Shown here in pieces: positions 9,072 to 18,205 of a stretch of DNA of 64,000 nt. The DNA comes from Parvibaculum sp963975745. Lineage in GTDB: Bacteria > Pseudomonadota > Alphaproteobacteria > Parvibaculales > Parvibaculaceae. Numbering within the stretch: the first letter of the stretch is position 1; every line of letters begins with the position of its first letter. A program made the translations under genes and the position numbers. Location of the stretch: NCBI RefSeq assembly GCF_963975745.1, contig NZ_CAXBIB010000007.1, positions 62,001 through 126,000 of the forward strand, read 5' to 3'. The notes under the pieces were generated by a model that was not told where the DNA came from, did no database searches, and saw nothing but the letters and a program-made list of their open reading frames with translations.

Positions 9072-9727
9072 TCCCGGCCTATCGGGAAGCCGAAACGATT
9101 GCAGGCGTCGTCGCCGCGGCCGTCCGACAGGCACGAGTCATCGTGATCGATGACTGCTCGCCTGACGACACGGGCGAGATAGCAGCCGCCGCCGGCGCCA
9201 CCGTGGTCCGCAATACGACGAATCTCGGATATGACGGGTCTTTGAACCGGGCCTTCGAAAAGGCACAGGAATTGGGTTTCAAGTTTGCCATCACAATGGA
9301 TGCGGATGGCGAACACGATCCGGCATTGATCGCGAGATTCCGGGACATTCTCGAAACACAGCATGTACCGCTCGTCCTCGGCGTCAGACCGCGCAAGCAG
9401 CGTCTGGCCGAGACGATCATGGGGCTCTATGTCAAGATACGTTTCGGCATTGACGACGTACTCTGCGGCATGAAGGGCTATGACCTGCGCCTCCTGTCCG
9501 AAAATGGTGGATTCGATCACACCGGCTCGATCGGCACGGAACTCGCCGTCAATTCGCTTCGGCGGGGCGCTTCATTTCGTCAACTGCCCGTCAACGGCAC
9601 ACCACGCAGGGATGCTCCGCGTTTTGACCGGCGATGGCGCGCGAACTGGCGCATTCTGGGCGCCTTGGGCCGCCTGATCGGCCAGGACATCACAAAGGCC
9701 TGGCACTCGGCATCAACGCCGGTGTGA
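9044..9727 (+). CDS. Family 2 glycosyltransferase
   Basis: 227-aa GT2 enzyme of the dolichyl-phosphate-mannose-synthase type: VLIPAYREAETI at the N-terminus, the nucleotide-binding DDCSPDDT, and the metal-binding DADGEHD. There is no membrane helix at the C-terminus. The GTG at 9044 is chosen because AAAGGA lies 7-8 nt upstream; this makes a 28-bp overlap with the NeuB-like gene. A longer frame from 8954 runs inside that gene and is unlikely. Last gene of the six-gene operon, probably transferring the sugar made by it to a lipid or protein acceptor (inference). Confidence 0.83.
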   Translation: MERYRTAVLIPAYREAETIAGVVAAAVRQARVIVIDDCSPDDTGEIAAAAGATVVRNTTNLGYDGSLNRAFEKAQELGFKFAITMDADGEHDPALIARFRDILETQHVPLVLGVRPRKQRLAETIMGLYVKIRFGIDDVLCGMKGYDLRLLSENGGFDHTGSIGTELAVNSLRRGASFRQLPVNGTPRRDAPRFDRRWRANWRILGALGRLIGQDITKAWHSASTPV

Positions 9728-9917
9728 CGCCGTCCGGCGCACCCTCGTCCGGAAAATTGACTGCACCCTGACGCTCGCCGCCGATCTTCCGGCAGATTCC
9801 GCATCAATGTTTCACGGTTGTGCCCGATTTCGCGGCAGGCGGACCGGTCGCCAATGCCGATCCAGTTCGTCAACAAATCCTTACCCACAAGATCGAACTT
9901 GGTTAAGCGCGCTTTAT

Positions 9918-9938
9918 CGCATGATCGCCAATCATGCG
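9918..9938. promoter_or_regulatory. Inverted repeat upstream of the globin-chemoreceptor gene
   Basis: Perfect 8-bp arms CGCATGAT and ATCATGCG around a 5-nt centre, about 93 bp before the chosen start of the globin-MCP gene. It lies in an otherwise featureless 303-bp gap (9728-10030). It could be an operator or a leader hairpin. No known consensus was recognised. Confidence 0.35.
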
Positions 9939-10030
9939 CCGGGGAAAGACATATCTGAGCGTCCGCCAACTTATGCAGCCCATCATCTCAGGCTGCAACT
10001 CGTTCCATGCGGACAGAGGGGGATAAATCG

Positions 10031-12649
10031 ATGACACCGGAAATCCGGCAGCATGTGCAGAGCTCCTTTGCAGCCGTGGCGCCGATCGCGGACCAGGCGG
10101 CGGAGCTCTTTTACGGTCGCTTGTTCGAAACCGCGCCCGAGCTCCGGCCGCTCTTCAAGGGTGACCTGAAGGAACAGGGCCGCAAGCTGATGAAAATGCT
10201 CGCATTGGCGGTCAACGGCCTGAACGATCTCGATCGTCTGGTACCTGTTGTCGAAGAACTTGGACGCCGGCACGCCGGATACGGCGTCAAGCCGGCGGAT
10301 TACACGGCCGTCGGCAACGCGCTTCTCTGGACACTCGAGAAGGGGCTGGGGGAGAAATTCACACCCGACGTTCGTGCTGCCTGGGCCGCGGTCTACGAAT
10401 TGCTGTCGAGCGTCATGATCAAGGCCTCGCATTCACACCCATCAACCAATGTTGCCACTCGACCAGAACCAGAGAAGAAAACGATGCACAATATGATACA
10501 TCGCTTCAAGAATATGTCTCTTGCCGTCAAGATTCCGGGCCTCGTCGCAACGGCCGCATTGCTGTCGGTCGTCGCAGTCGGAACGATGAGTTATTTTCAA
10601 GCGGCAGACGCATTGCATGTCGAAGCCGAAGTTCGATACGAGGCACTTGCCCAGGCCCGGGCAGATGCCCTTCAGTCCTACCTTGGCAGCATACGGGAAG
10701 ATCTTGCCGTTACAGCGACCAGCAGTACGGTCGCCGATGCACTCGTCGCATTCGACCAGGGCTTCCGCGAGATCAACCGGGACGGCCGCGGTACGCAGGT
10801 CCTGCAGGACCTCTATATTCAGGCGAACCCCCATCCGACAGGCGAGAAACACAAGCTCGATCAGGCCGCCGACGGCTCAGCCTACAGCATCGCACACGGT
10901 GCCTATCATCCCTGGTTCCGTCAGTTCACTGAGTTGCGCGGCTACTATGACGTCTTCCTGATCTCACGCGGCGGCGACATCGTCTATTCGACTTTCAAGG
11001 AACTTGATTTCGGAACGAATCTGAAGTCCGGCGAGTGGAAGACGAGCGATCTCGCCACGGTTTTCAATACCGTGAGCAATGGCGCCACGGCCGGCAAGAT
11101 CGCCTTTGTCGACTTTGCACCTTACGCCCCGAGCAACGGCGCCGCGGCCAGCTTCATCGCCACGCCGGTCATGCGCAATGGCCGCCTCCTCGGCGTGCTC
11201 GCCTTCCAGATGCCGATCGAGCGCATCAATGCCGTCATGCAGTCATCCGCAGGCATGGGCGAAAGCGGCGAGACCTATCTGGTCGGCGGCGACTATCTGA
11301 TGCGCAGCGACTCCCGTTTCTCGGAGACCTCGACGATTCTCGAAACCAGGATCGAGGGCGAGACGGTCAAGGCTGCGCTGGCCGGCGAAAGCGGCATCAG
11401 GGACATTCTCGACTATCGGGGCGTCCCGGTACTCTCGGCATATCGTCCTTTCGATTTCGAGGGCGTTCGCTGGGCGGTCATTGGCGAGATCGACATTGAA
11501 GAGATGATGATTCCGGCCAACAGGATGCGGAACAATGCCGCGCTCATCGGCCTTGGCGTACTGGTCATACTCGCCGCCTTCGGTCTGTTCGTTGCCCGCG
11601 GCATTACACGGCCGATCACCGCCATGACCGATGCCATGAACGTGCTGGCAGGCGGCAATCACGCAGTCGAGATCCCGGCGACGGAGCGCGGCGATGAAGT
11701 GGGTCTTATGGCCAGGGCCGTACTTGTGTTCAAGGAAAATATGATCCGGGCGAAAGAGCTCGCCGAAAAGGAAGCGGCCGCTCAGGAGCAGCGCGAGCGC
11801 CGGGCACGCATCATCGACGATCTCACCCGCTCGTTCGACAGCGATGTCAGCGCGGTCCTGAAAACGGTCGCATCGGCCGCCACCGAACTGCAGGCCACGT
11901 CGCAGAACATGTCGGCGATCGCCGAGGAAACCTCGCGTCAGGCCGTTGCCGTCGCCGGCGCGTCCGACCAGGCCTCGGGCAATGTGCAGACTGTCGCCTC
12001 CGCAACCGAAGAGCTCTCCTCGACCGTTGCGGAAATCGGCCGACAGGTCACCCAGTCGGCCGAGATTGCCGCCCTGGCGGTCAGCGAAGTCACGCAAACC
12101 AACGATACGGTGAAGAGCCTCGCCGAGGCCGCACGGCGGATCGGCGATGTGGTCCAGCTGATCAACGACATCGCCGCGCAGACCAACCTGCTGGCGCTCA
12201 ACGCAACGATCGAGGCGGCACGCGCCGGAGAAGCCGGCAAGGGCTTCGCGGTCGTCGCCTCCGAGGTGAAATCCCTCGCCAACCAGACCGCTCAGGCGAC
12301 CGAGGGCATTACCGCGCAGGTCGATGCCATTCAGAACGCGACCGAGGGCGCCGTGACGGCCATGGGCAGCATTGGCGAGATCGTCGGCCGCGTTGCTGAA
12401 ATCGCAACAACCATTGCCTCGGCTGTCGAAGAGCAGCAGGCGGCAACGCAGGAAATCGCGCGCAATGTCCAGCAGGCCGCACAGGGCACGCAGGAGGTGA
12501 CGCTCAACATTGCCGGCGTGACGGAGGCCGCGGGGTCGACCGGTGTCGCGACCGGCCAGGTCCTGAGTGCCGCGAATGAACTGTCGCAGCAGTCGGAAAG
12601 CCTGAGCGCCAGGGTCGATTCCTTCCTGAGCTCCATCAAGGCCGCCTGA
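10031..12649 (+). CDS. Globin-coupled methyl-accepting chemotaxis receptor
   Basis: 872-aa fusion. Residues 1-133 form a flavohaemoglobin/Vitreoscilla-type globin with the haem-pocket residues in register: Tyr28 (B10), Phe42 (CD1), Gln49 (E7), proximal His81 (F8) and Tyr91 (G5); the usual Glu H23 is not evident. A charged linker (about 134-155) leads to TM1 (about 168-188), a large periplasmic Cache-like region, TM2 (about 502-522), HAMP (about 523-575) and an MCP signalling domain with the hairpin tip DIAAQTNLLALNATIEAARA near 710. No C-terminal CheR-tethering pentapeptide. The ATG at 10031 has GAGGGGG 8 nt upstream; an earlier ATG at 10007 lacks one. An in-frame ATG at 10484 with AGAGAAG upstream could also start a plain MCP. 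Probably senses cytosolic O2 or NO plus a periplasmic ligand (inference). Confidence 0.9.
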   Translation: MTPEIRQHVQSSFAAVAPIADQAAELFYGRLFETAPELRPLFKGDLKEQGRKLMKMLALAVNGLNDLDRLVPVVEELGRRHAGYGVKPADYTAVGNALLWTLEKGLGEKFTPDVRAAWAAVYELLSSVMIKASHSHPSTNVATRPEPEKKTMHNMIHRFKNMSLAVKIPGLVATAALLSVVAVGTMSYFQAADALHVEAEVRYEALAQARADALQSYLGSIREDLAVTATSSTVADALVAFDQGFREINRDGRGTQVLQDLYIQANPHPTGEKHKLDQAADGSAYSIAHGAYHPWFRQFTELRGYYDVFLISRGGDIVYSTFKELDFGTNLKSGEWKTSDLATVFNTVSNGATAGKIAFVDFAPYAPSNGAAASFIATPVMRNGRLLGVLAFQMPIERINAVMQSSAGMGESGETYLVGGDYLMRSDSRFSETSTILETRIEGETVKAALAGESGIRDILDYRGVPVLSAYRPFDFEGVRWAVIGEIDIEEMMIPANRMRNNAALIGLGVLVILAAFGLFVARGITRPITAMTDAMNVLAGGNHAVEIPATERGDEVGLMARAVLVFKENMIRAKELAEKEAAAQEQRERRARIIDDLTRSFDSDVSAVLKTVASAATELQATSQNMSAIAEETSRQAVAVAGASDQASGNVQTVASATEELSSTVAEIGRQVTQSAEIAALAVSEVTQTNDTVKSLAEAARRIGDVVQLINDIAAQTNLLALNATIEAARAGEAGKGFAVVASEVKSLANQTAQATEGITAQVDAIQNATEGAVTAMGSIGEIVGRVAEIATTIASAVEEQQAATQEIARNVQQAAQGTQEVTLNIAGVTEAAGSTGVATGQVLSAANELSQQSESLSARVDSFLSSIKAA

Positions 12650-12684
12650 TCCGTCCAAGAGACGAAGACGATTGCATTCGATTG

Positions 12685-12708
12685 CGGGGTCCGGCACGCC
12701 GGACCCCG
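12685..12708 (+). terminator. Probable transcription terminator hairpin
   Basis: An 11-bp perfect GC-rich stem (CGGGGTCCGGC and its complement) with a 2-nt turn, 36 bp after the globin-MCP stop. No T-run follows, so intrinsic termination is uncertain; the hairpin may instead protect the mRNA end. Confidence 0.55.
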
Positions 12709-12785
12709 TGACCGCATGAGGGCGGCTTCGGCCAGATACATCGGAAACGCCCGCATCCAGATGCTCGTGGCAAACGAACCGGATG

Positions 12786-13655
12786 CTAAGGACGAAAGGT
12801 CTCGCCGCAAGTGCGGCTTGCGTCGTCCGGAAGCGCCCATTCGCGCCAGGGCAACGCCAGGCGGTCCATCTGTACGGCAAGGCTGACGGTGTTATCGGGC
12901 GTGCTGCAGACATCGGCGCCACCTTCGACGAACAGGCGCAAGGTCGTCAGATGGTCCGGACGCCGCGGCGCATCGTCAGGCGCATACTCGTAGCCCTGCA
13001 ACGCCGCAACGGCAGGGCGCAACGGCCATGGGTCGATGCCACTCTCCAGGCGGAATTCGGCATAGAGAGCGATCGCGGCGGCATCGCCGCCGCGCGCCGC
13101 ATCACGCATCAGTCGCTCATCCGGCATGAGTCCCGCCGCCAGCAGACGGCGCAGCGCCGCCAGCCGATCGGCATCGCCGCCCGGCGCCACGGGACGGCCT
13201 TCGTGATCGAGACCGAACCAGTACTGCACCGCATCGAGGCCGCACCATGTCGGTTCGGCCAGTATATCCGGATGCATTTCGATCAGCGTTTCGCGATCCG
13301 CCGGAGAAGCTGTCGCAATCCTCGCAAAGAAGTCGGCCGACTGCTCGCAACGTCTCTGTTCGAGAAACTTCAACCCGCCCCAGATACCCGCACCGCCAAA
13401 GGCAATGGCCAAAACCATCGCCGGCAGGATGCCTGACGGCCGAATTCCGTCACGCAGGACAATCCAGGCGCACAGGCAAAGCACCAGGACGGCCCAGACA
13501 CCGAGCACGGCAACGCCATAGAGCGCCAGCGAAAGCCCATCCCAACCCGTCACCAAATACTCACCCGCCACAAACAGGACACCGGCGACAAGCAGGAGCG
13601 GGATCGAGATGGAAAGCAGGATCAGAAGATCCCGCGGTATTGATCGGCCCTGCAT
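12786..13655 (-). CDS. Membrane protein with degenerate ankyrin-like C-terminal domain
   Basis: Unrecognised 289-aa protein. Three hydrophobic segments fill the first 95 residues (LLILLSISIPLLLVAGVLFV, a second around VAVLGVWAVLVLCLCAWIVL, a third around MVLAIAFGGAGIWGGLKFL). The remaining 190 residues are soluble and contain stretches such as LLAAGLMPDERLMRDAARGG and LRLFVEGGADV that recall worn ankyrin repeats. The ATG at 13655 is preferred over an ATG 16 codons upstream because GGGAG precedes it. Two cysteines in the soluble part could pair if it is periplasmic. It sits downstream of the VanZ-like gene on the same strand; no function can be assigned. Confidence 0.6.
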   Translation of the reverse strand: MQGRSIPRDLLILLSISIPLLLVAGVLFVAGEYLVTGWDGLSLALYGVAVLGVWAVLVLCLCAWIVLRDGIRPSGILPAMVLAIAFGGAGIWGGLKFLEQRRCEQSADFFARIATASPADRETLIEMHPDILAEPTWCGLDAVQYWFGLDHEGRPVAPGGDADRLAALRRLLAAGLMPDERLMRDAARGGDAAAIALYAEFRLESGIDPWPLRPAVAALQGYEYAPDDAPRRPDHLTTLRLFVEGGADVCSTPDNTVSLAVQMDRLALPWREWALPDDASRTCGETFRP

Positions 13656-13797
13656 GACTCCCTGCCCCCCGCCCCATTTTCGATGCAGATCTATAACAGC
13701 CATCCTGATCGGTGGTCCATTGCGACGCTGGCGTTATCCAGGGCAGCCTGAGGGCTAGGAACGAGCAGCTGTGCCGCGAGAAGATCCCCCATCTCGC

Positions 13798-14256
13798 TCA
13801 ACTGGCGCGGTCCGGCACGACAAGCTGGACGTCGCCGTCAAAGGCAAGCCGCGCTGCCACCATGCGATTCCGCCGGACAAGGAATGCGGCGACCAGAACG
13901 CCGAAAAGAGTTCCAACAAGAATCCCAAGCCCGTTCGCCGCAAGATCGCCAAAGGAGGCCGAGCGTGTCGGAAAGAAAGCCTGGACAAGCTCGATCGCGC
14001 CACTCATCAGAAAGAGGGCGGAGGCCGCGGCAAGCCGTGACGCGAAGCGCAGAAGCAGCGGCGGCGCAAAGACCGCCAGAAGCGCCCAGGCCGAGAAATG
14101 CACGAGCTTGTCGGCATGAGCCAGCGGGATATGAAAGGATGACGGCCCGAGATTGGGCAGCAACGAGCCGGCGAGAACGGCGAGCCCGAGAGCAAGCCAG
14201 ATCAGCGCAAGCGCCACCCGGATGCGGCGAAGTATGTGGGGATCGCTAAGGGACAT
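13798..14256 (-). CDS. VanZ-like family membrane protein
   Basis: 152 aa with about four hydrophobic segments and the VanZ-family pattern HADKLVHFSAWALLAVF followed by GAIELVQAFFPTRSASFGD. VanZ-like domains are integral membrane modules of unclear biochemical role. They are often found near cell-envelope polysaccharide genes, as here beside manC. The ATG at 14256 gives a protein starting MSLSDPHILRR, just before the first helix; an upstream ATG at 14355 adds 33 non-conserved residues. Confidence 0.75.
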   Translation of the reverse strand: MSLSDPHILRRIRVALALIWLALGLAVLAGSLLPNLGPSSFHIPLAHADKLVHFSAWALLAVFAPPLLLRFASRLAAASALFLMSGAIELVQAFFPTRSASFGDLAANGLGILVGTLFGVLVAAFLVRRNRMVAARLAFDGDVQLVVPDRAS

Positions 14257-14351
14257 TGAGAGACTTCTCGTGACGGCATCGTGCCGGGACAAATGATCGA
14301 GACCGTTCCGGCCGGGCGACATGCCACCCGACACAATACCGGGCGAGCGTC

Positions 14352-15797
14352 TCACTCCGCCGCCGGCTCCTTGATGTCGCGGCCATAGACGTCGTCAAAA
14401 CGAACGATATCGTCCTCGCCGAGATAGGCGCCCGACTGCACCTCGATGATCGAGAGCGGCTCGGTACTGGGATTCTCGAGCCGGTGCTTCGTCCCGAGCG
14501 GAATATAGACCGACTGGTTCTCTTCAAGCATCCGGACCTCGTCGCCAACCGTCACCTGCGCCCGGCCCTTGACGACAACCCAGTGCTCGGCGCGCTGATG
14601 GTGCAGCTGCAGGGAAAGTGCTGCGCCCGGATGCACCATCAGATGCTTGACCTGATGTCGCGCGCCAGCGTCAAGGCTCTCATAATAACCCCAGGGCCGA
14701 TGAACGCGACGATGCGCATTGTGCTCGTTACGGCCGGCACCGGCAATCCGTTCGACGATCCTCTTGACGTCCTGCACGCGGTCGCGTGCGGCAACCAGAA
14801 GTACGTCGCCGGTCTCGACAATAACGAGATTTTCGACGCCGAGCGTCGCGACAAGCCCGGACTCCGCCCGGATATAGCTGCCCTCTGTATCCTCGACAAT
14901 CACATCGCCGACCGTGACATTGCCGTCCTTGTCCTTCGCGCCGATCTCCCATAGCGCGCCCCATGAACCGATATCGCTCCAGCCCATGTCGACCGGAATG
15001 ACTGCGGCGGCGTCCGTATGCTCCATCACCGCATAGTCGATCGAATCGGACGGACAGGCGGAAAAGGCATCGGCATCGAGGCGCAGGAAATCGAGATCCT
15101 GCGCCGCCTTTGCGACGGCATCGACCGCATGCGCCGCGATCTCGGGACAATAGAGCCGCATCTCCTCAAGCAGACGGTCAGCGCGGAACATGAAGATGCC
15201 CGCATTCCAGTCATAGCCGCCCTCGGCGAGATAACCCTCGGCCGTGGCGCGGTCGGGTTTCTCGACGAAACGCGCGACCGAATAGCCCGCACCGCCGGCT
15301 AGCGCTTCGCCGCGCTTGATATAGCCATAGCCGGTCTCGGGCCCTGAGGGGACCACGCCGAACGTGACGAGCCGGCCCTCGGCCGCAAGACGCGCGCCAG
15401 CCGCAACAGCGCCGTGAAAGGCCTCGACATTGCCAATGTGATGATCGGCCGGCAGCAGCAGCACTACGCCCTGCGGATTGCGGGCGCGAACAAAGGCAGC
15501 GGCGGCGGCTGCCGCCGGCGCCGTGTTGCGGCCCTCGGGTTCAAGGATATGGGCGAGCGCCCGGAGGCCGGCCTCCTGGAGCTGTTGCGCAATGATGAAG
15601 CGCTGCGCGTCATTGGAGATGATGATCGGCGCGGCAAACCCGGCCCGGCCGTCGACCCGCAACGCGGTCTCGATCAGCATGGCGCGCTCGGAAACCAGCG
15701 GCAGCAGCTGCTTGGGATAGAGAGCGCGCGAAGTCGGCCAGAGACGCGAGCCGACGCCACCGGAAAGGATCACCGGATAGATGGTGACGCTGCTCAT
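14352..15797 (-). CDS. manC: Mannose-1-phosphate guanylyltransferase / mannose-6-phosphate isomerase
   Basis: 481-aa bifunctional type II PMI/GMP enzyme. The N-terminal nucleotidyltransferase domain shows PVILSGGVGSRLWPTSR and PKQLLPL, then FVEKPD. The C-terminal cupin isomerase domain shows RPWGYYESLD, HPGAALSLQLHHQRAEHWVV and the metal-binding QSVYIPLGTKHRLENP. It makes mannose-6-P and GDP-mannose, the substrate for the adjacent gmd. The ATG at 15797 has GGAG about 9 nt upstream and begins at the conserved MSSVTIYPVILSGG; a longer frame from 15842 adds an unsupported leader. The manC-gmd pair lies on the minus strand, 136 bp apart. Confidence 0.93.
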   Translation of the reverse strand: MSSVTIYPVILSGGVGSRLWPTSRALYPKQLLPLVSERAMLIETALRVDGRAGFAAPIIISNDAQRFIIAQQLQEAGLRALAHILEPEGRNTAPAAAAAAAFVRARNPQGVVLLLPADHHIGNVEAFHGAVAAGARLAAEGRLVTFGVVPSGPETGYGYIKRGEALAGGAGYSVARFVEKPDRATAEGYLAEGGYDWNAGIFMFRADRLLEEMRLYCPEIAAHAVDAVAKAAQDLDFLRLDADAFSACPSDSIDYAVMEHTDAAAVIPVDMGWSDIGSWGALWEIGAKDKDGNVTVGDVIVEDTEGSYIRAESGLVATLGVENLVIVETGDVLLVAARDRVQDVKRIVERIAGAGRNEHNAHRRVHRPWGYYESLDAGARHQVKHLMVHPGAALSLQLHHQRAEHWVVVKGRAQVTVGDEVRMLEENQSVYIPLGTKHRLENPSTEPLSIIEVQSGAYLGEDDIVRFDDVYGRDIKEPAAE

Positions 15798-15933
15798 CGT
15801 CGATGTCTCCGCCTCTTGTTCCAGCCTCGTCACGCAACGCACGCATGTGCTGGGGCCATCCAGCCTTCACGGCAATGCTAACGACGCCGCAGAAGACGAT
15901 CCAGACAAAGACCGGCCAAGGGTTAACGCCTGC

Positions 15934-17007
15934 TCAGGCGCGCAGCCCGCCATTGACGGCAACACTGTCGGAAACGCGCCGCATATCGGCCTCGACCATC
16001 TCGGCCACCAGCTCGACAAAGCTGGTCTTGTGAACCCAGCCGAGCTCGTCGCGTGCCTTGGCGGCATTGCCAACCAGCGAATTGACTTCGGCAGGACGGT
16101 AGAAGGAGGGGTCGACCTCGATCAGCGTCTGTCCGGACTTCCGGTCGATACCCTTTTCCTCCAGGCCCGAACCGTCCCATTCGATGGGGCGGCCGACGGC
16201 CTCGAAAGCCAGCTGGACGAAATCGCGCACCGAATGCTCCTCGCCCGTGGCCAGCACATAATCGTCGGCGCGGTCCTTCTGCAGCATCAGCCACATGCCT
16301 TCGACATAGTCGCGCGCATGGCCCCAGTCGCGGCGCGAATTGATGTTGCCGAGATAGAGCTTGTCCTGAAGGCCATGATGAATGGCCGCCGCAGCGCGCG
16401 TGATCTTGCGACTGACAAAGGTTTCGCCACGATTGGGGCCCTCATGATTGAAGAGGATTCCGTTCGAGGCGTGAAAACCGTAAGCCTCGCGATAATTGAC
16501 GACGGTCTGGAAAGCGAAATGCTTCGAAATGGCATAGGGGCTGCGCGGCCGGAATGGCGTTGTCTCGCTTTGCGGCGTTTCCTGCACATTGCCGAAAAGC
16601 TCCGAGGTCGACGCCTGGTAGAAGCGAATGCTCTCGCCCATATCGAGCAGGCGGATCGCTTCAAGAAGCCGAAGGACCCCTGTCGCATTGACGTCGGTTG
16701 TGTATTCGGGTTTGTCGAAACTGACTTTCACGTGACTCTGTGCAGCCAGATTGTAGACCTCGTCGGGCTTCACTTCCTTCAGGACACGGAAGAGGCTCGA
16801 ACCGTCGGTCATGTCGCCGAAATGCATCCGGAGCTTCGAATCGACACCGCGCTCCTCGCCATAGAGATGCTGAATCCGGTCGGTATTGAACGAGGAGGAG
16901 CGGCGCATCAGGCCATGCACTTCATAACCCTTTTCGACCAGCAGGTCGGCCAGATAGCTGCCATCCTGGCCTGTAATGCCCGTGATTAACGCGACCCGCT
17001 TGGTCAT
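15934..17007 (-). CDS. gmd: GDP-mannose 4,6-dehydratase
   Basis: 357 aa, standard length. Converts GDP-mannose to GDP-4-keto-6-deoxymannose, precursor of GDP-L-fucose, GDP-rhamnose or perosamine. Seen: NADP-binding ITGITGQDGSYLADLL, the RRSSSFNTDRI loop typical of Gmd, catalytic STSELFG and YAISKHFA, and NHEGPNRGETFV. The ATG at 17007 begins MTKRVALITG, as in other Gmd proteins, so the 68-residue upstream extension is dismissed. No fucose synthase (wcaG/fcl) or perosamine aminotransferase is in the window, so the final GDP-sugar is open. Confidence 0.95.
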   Translation of the reverse strand: MTKRVALITGITGQDGSYLADLLVEKGYEVHGLMRRSSSFNTDRIQHLYGEERGVDSKLRMHFGDMTDGSSLFRVLKEVKPDEVYNLAAQSHVKVSFDKPEYTTDVNATGVLRLLEAIRLLDMGESIRFYQASTSELFGNVQETPQSETTPFRPRSPYAISKHFAFQTVVNYREAYGFHASNGILFNHEGPNRGETFVSRKITRAAAAIHHGLQDKLYLGNINSRRDWGHARDYVEGMWLMLQKDRADDYVLATGEEHSVRDFVQLAFEAVGRPIEWDGSGLEEKGIDRKSGQTLIEVDPSFYRPAEVNSLVGNAAKARDELGWVHKTSFVELVAEMVEADMRRVSDSVAVNGGLRA

Positions 17008-17044
17008 GCCCGACTTTCTCCCGCACTTGCCGATCAATGCCGGC

Positions 17045-17062
17045 CCCGATCGATGGATCGGG
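17045..17062. promoter_or_regulatory. Inverted repeat in the gmd/galU divergent region
   Basis: Perfect 7-bp arms CCCGATC and GATCGGG around GATG, 38 bp before the gmd start within the 258-bp gap that must hold the divergent gmd and galU promoters. It may be a leader hairpin or an operator; nothing more specific was recognised. Confidence 0.3.
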
Positions 17063-17265
17063 ATTGGATGGACTGAATGAATGGACTGGTGACGCTGCGC
17101 CCGGCCCGTAACGGCCTCTAGATACATGGATTTTGCCGGAACGGGAACAGGGGCCGGAGCTTCGGCTTGCAGCCGGCCGCGACCCGTGCCAGAAGTGGGC
17201 CGGGATTTCAAAAATAGCCACTGTTATTAACGACTTAGACGACACCCCTCGCGGATCAGCCACCC

Positions 17266-18144
17266 ATGCCCCAGATGCCCCGCAAAGCCGTTTTCCCGGT
17301 CGCCGGTCTCGGCACCCGCTTCCTGCCCGCAACCAAGGCAGTGCCGAAGGAAATGCTGACCGTGGTCGACAAGCCGGTGATCCAGTATGCCGTCGAGGAG
17401 GCGGCCGAGGCCGGCATCGAGCACTTCATCTTTGTGACGGGTCGCGGCAAGGGAGCGATCGAGGATCATTTCGACATCGCCTATGAGCTCGAGGCGACCT
17501 TGAAGGCGCGCGGCAAGACGGCCGAAATCGCGCAGCTTGAGGCAAGCCGACCGGCCGCCGGCACGGCAAGCTTCGTCCGCCAGCAGGAACCGCTGGGCCT
17601 TGGACACGCCGTCTGGTGCGCGCGCGACATTGTCGGCAACGAGCCCTTCGTCCTGGCGCTGCCCGACATGCTGATCCTTAGCCCCCGCGGCTGCTTTGCC
17701 CAGATGATGGATGTCTATCGCGCCCATGGCGGCAATGTGATCGCGGTCGAGGAAGTCCCGCATGAGCATGTCCATCGCTACGGTGTCGTGGCGCTGGAAC
17801 AGAAGCTCGACGAGAGGACCCACCGGATCGCCGGCATGGTCGAAAAGCCCAAGCGCGAAGAGGCGCCGTCCAATCTGATCATTTCCGGACGCTATATCCT
17901 GCAGCCTGAAATATTCGCCCGGCTCGAAACCCAGAAGCCCGGCGCCGGTGGCGAAATCCAGCTGACCGACGCGATGATTGCACTGGTGGCCGAACAGGCC
18001 TTCCATGCCTACCGCTTCGAGGGCACGACCTATGATTGTGGCGACAAGATCGGTTTCCTGGCGGCCAATGTGGCGCTCGCCCTGTCGCGCCCCGACATCG
18101 AACCGGCATTCAGACCGCTCCTGGAGCGCCTGATCGGGCGCTGA
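17266..18144 (+). CDS. galU: UTP-glucose-1-phosphate uridylyltransferase
   Basis: 292-aa cytosolic enzyme making UDP-glucose from glucose-1-P and UTP. The N-terminal AVFPVAGLGTRFLPATKAVP and PKEMLTVVDKPVIQYAVEEA are GalU-diagnostic; further on are VRQQEPLGLGHAV, the Asp of LALPDMLI, GMVEKP and GGEIQLTDA. UDP-glucose feeds ugd 4 kb downstream and the galT reaction. Two in-frame ATGs (17266 and 17275) are possible starts. It is first in a rightward galU-rmlCBDA-ugd series. Confidence 0.95.
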   Translation: MPQMPRKAVFPVAGLGTRFLPATKAVPKEMLTVVDKPVIQYAVEEAAEAGIEHFIFVTGRGKGAIEDHFDIAYELEATLKARGKTAEIAQLEASRPAAGTASFVRQQEPLGLGHAVWCARDIVGNEPFVLALPDMLILSPRGCFAQMMDVYRAHGGNVIAVEEVPHEHVHRYGVVALEQKLDERTHRIAGMVEKPKREEAPSNLIISGRYILQPEIFARLETQKPGAGGEIQLTDAMIALVAEQAFHAYRFEGTTYDCGDKIGFLAANVALALSRPDIEPAFRPLLERLIGR

Positions 18145-18205
18145 GATCGGGGGTTTTTCCCGTCTATAAAAAGGCCGGGGGAAGAAGGAAGGGAAAAAGC
18201 GAGGC

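Noticed and set aside
11243..12922. 559-codon minus-strand open frame
   Set aside because: Antisense to the MCP signalling domain and lacking any recognisable fold.
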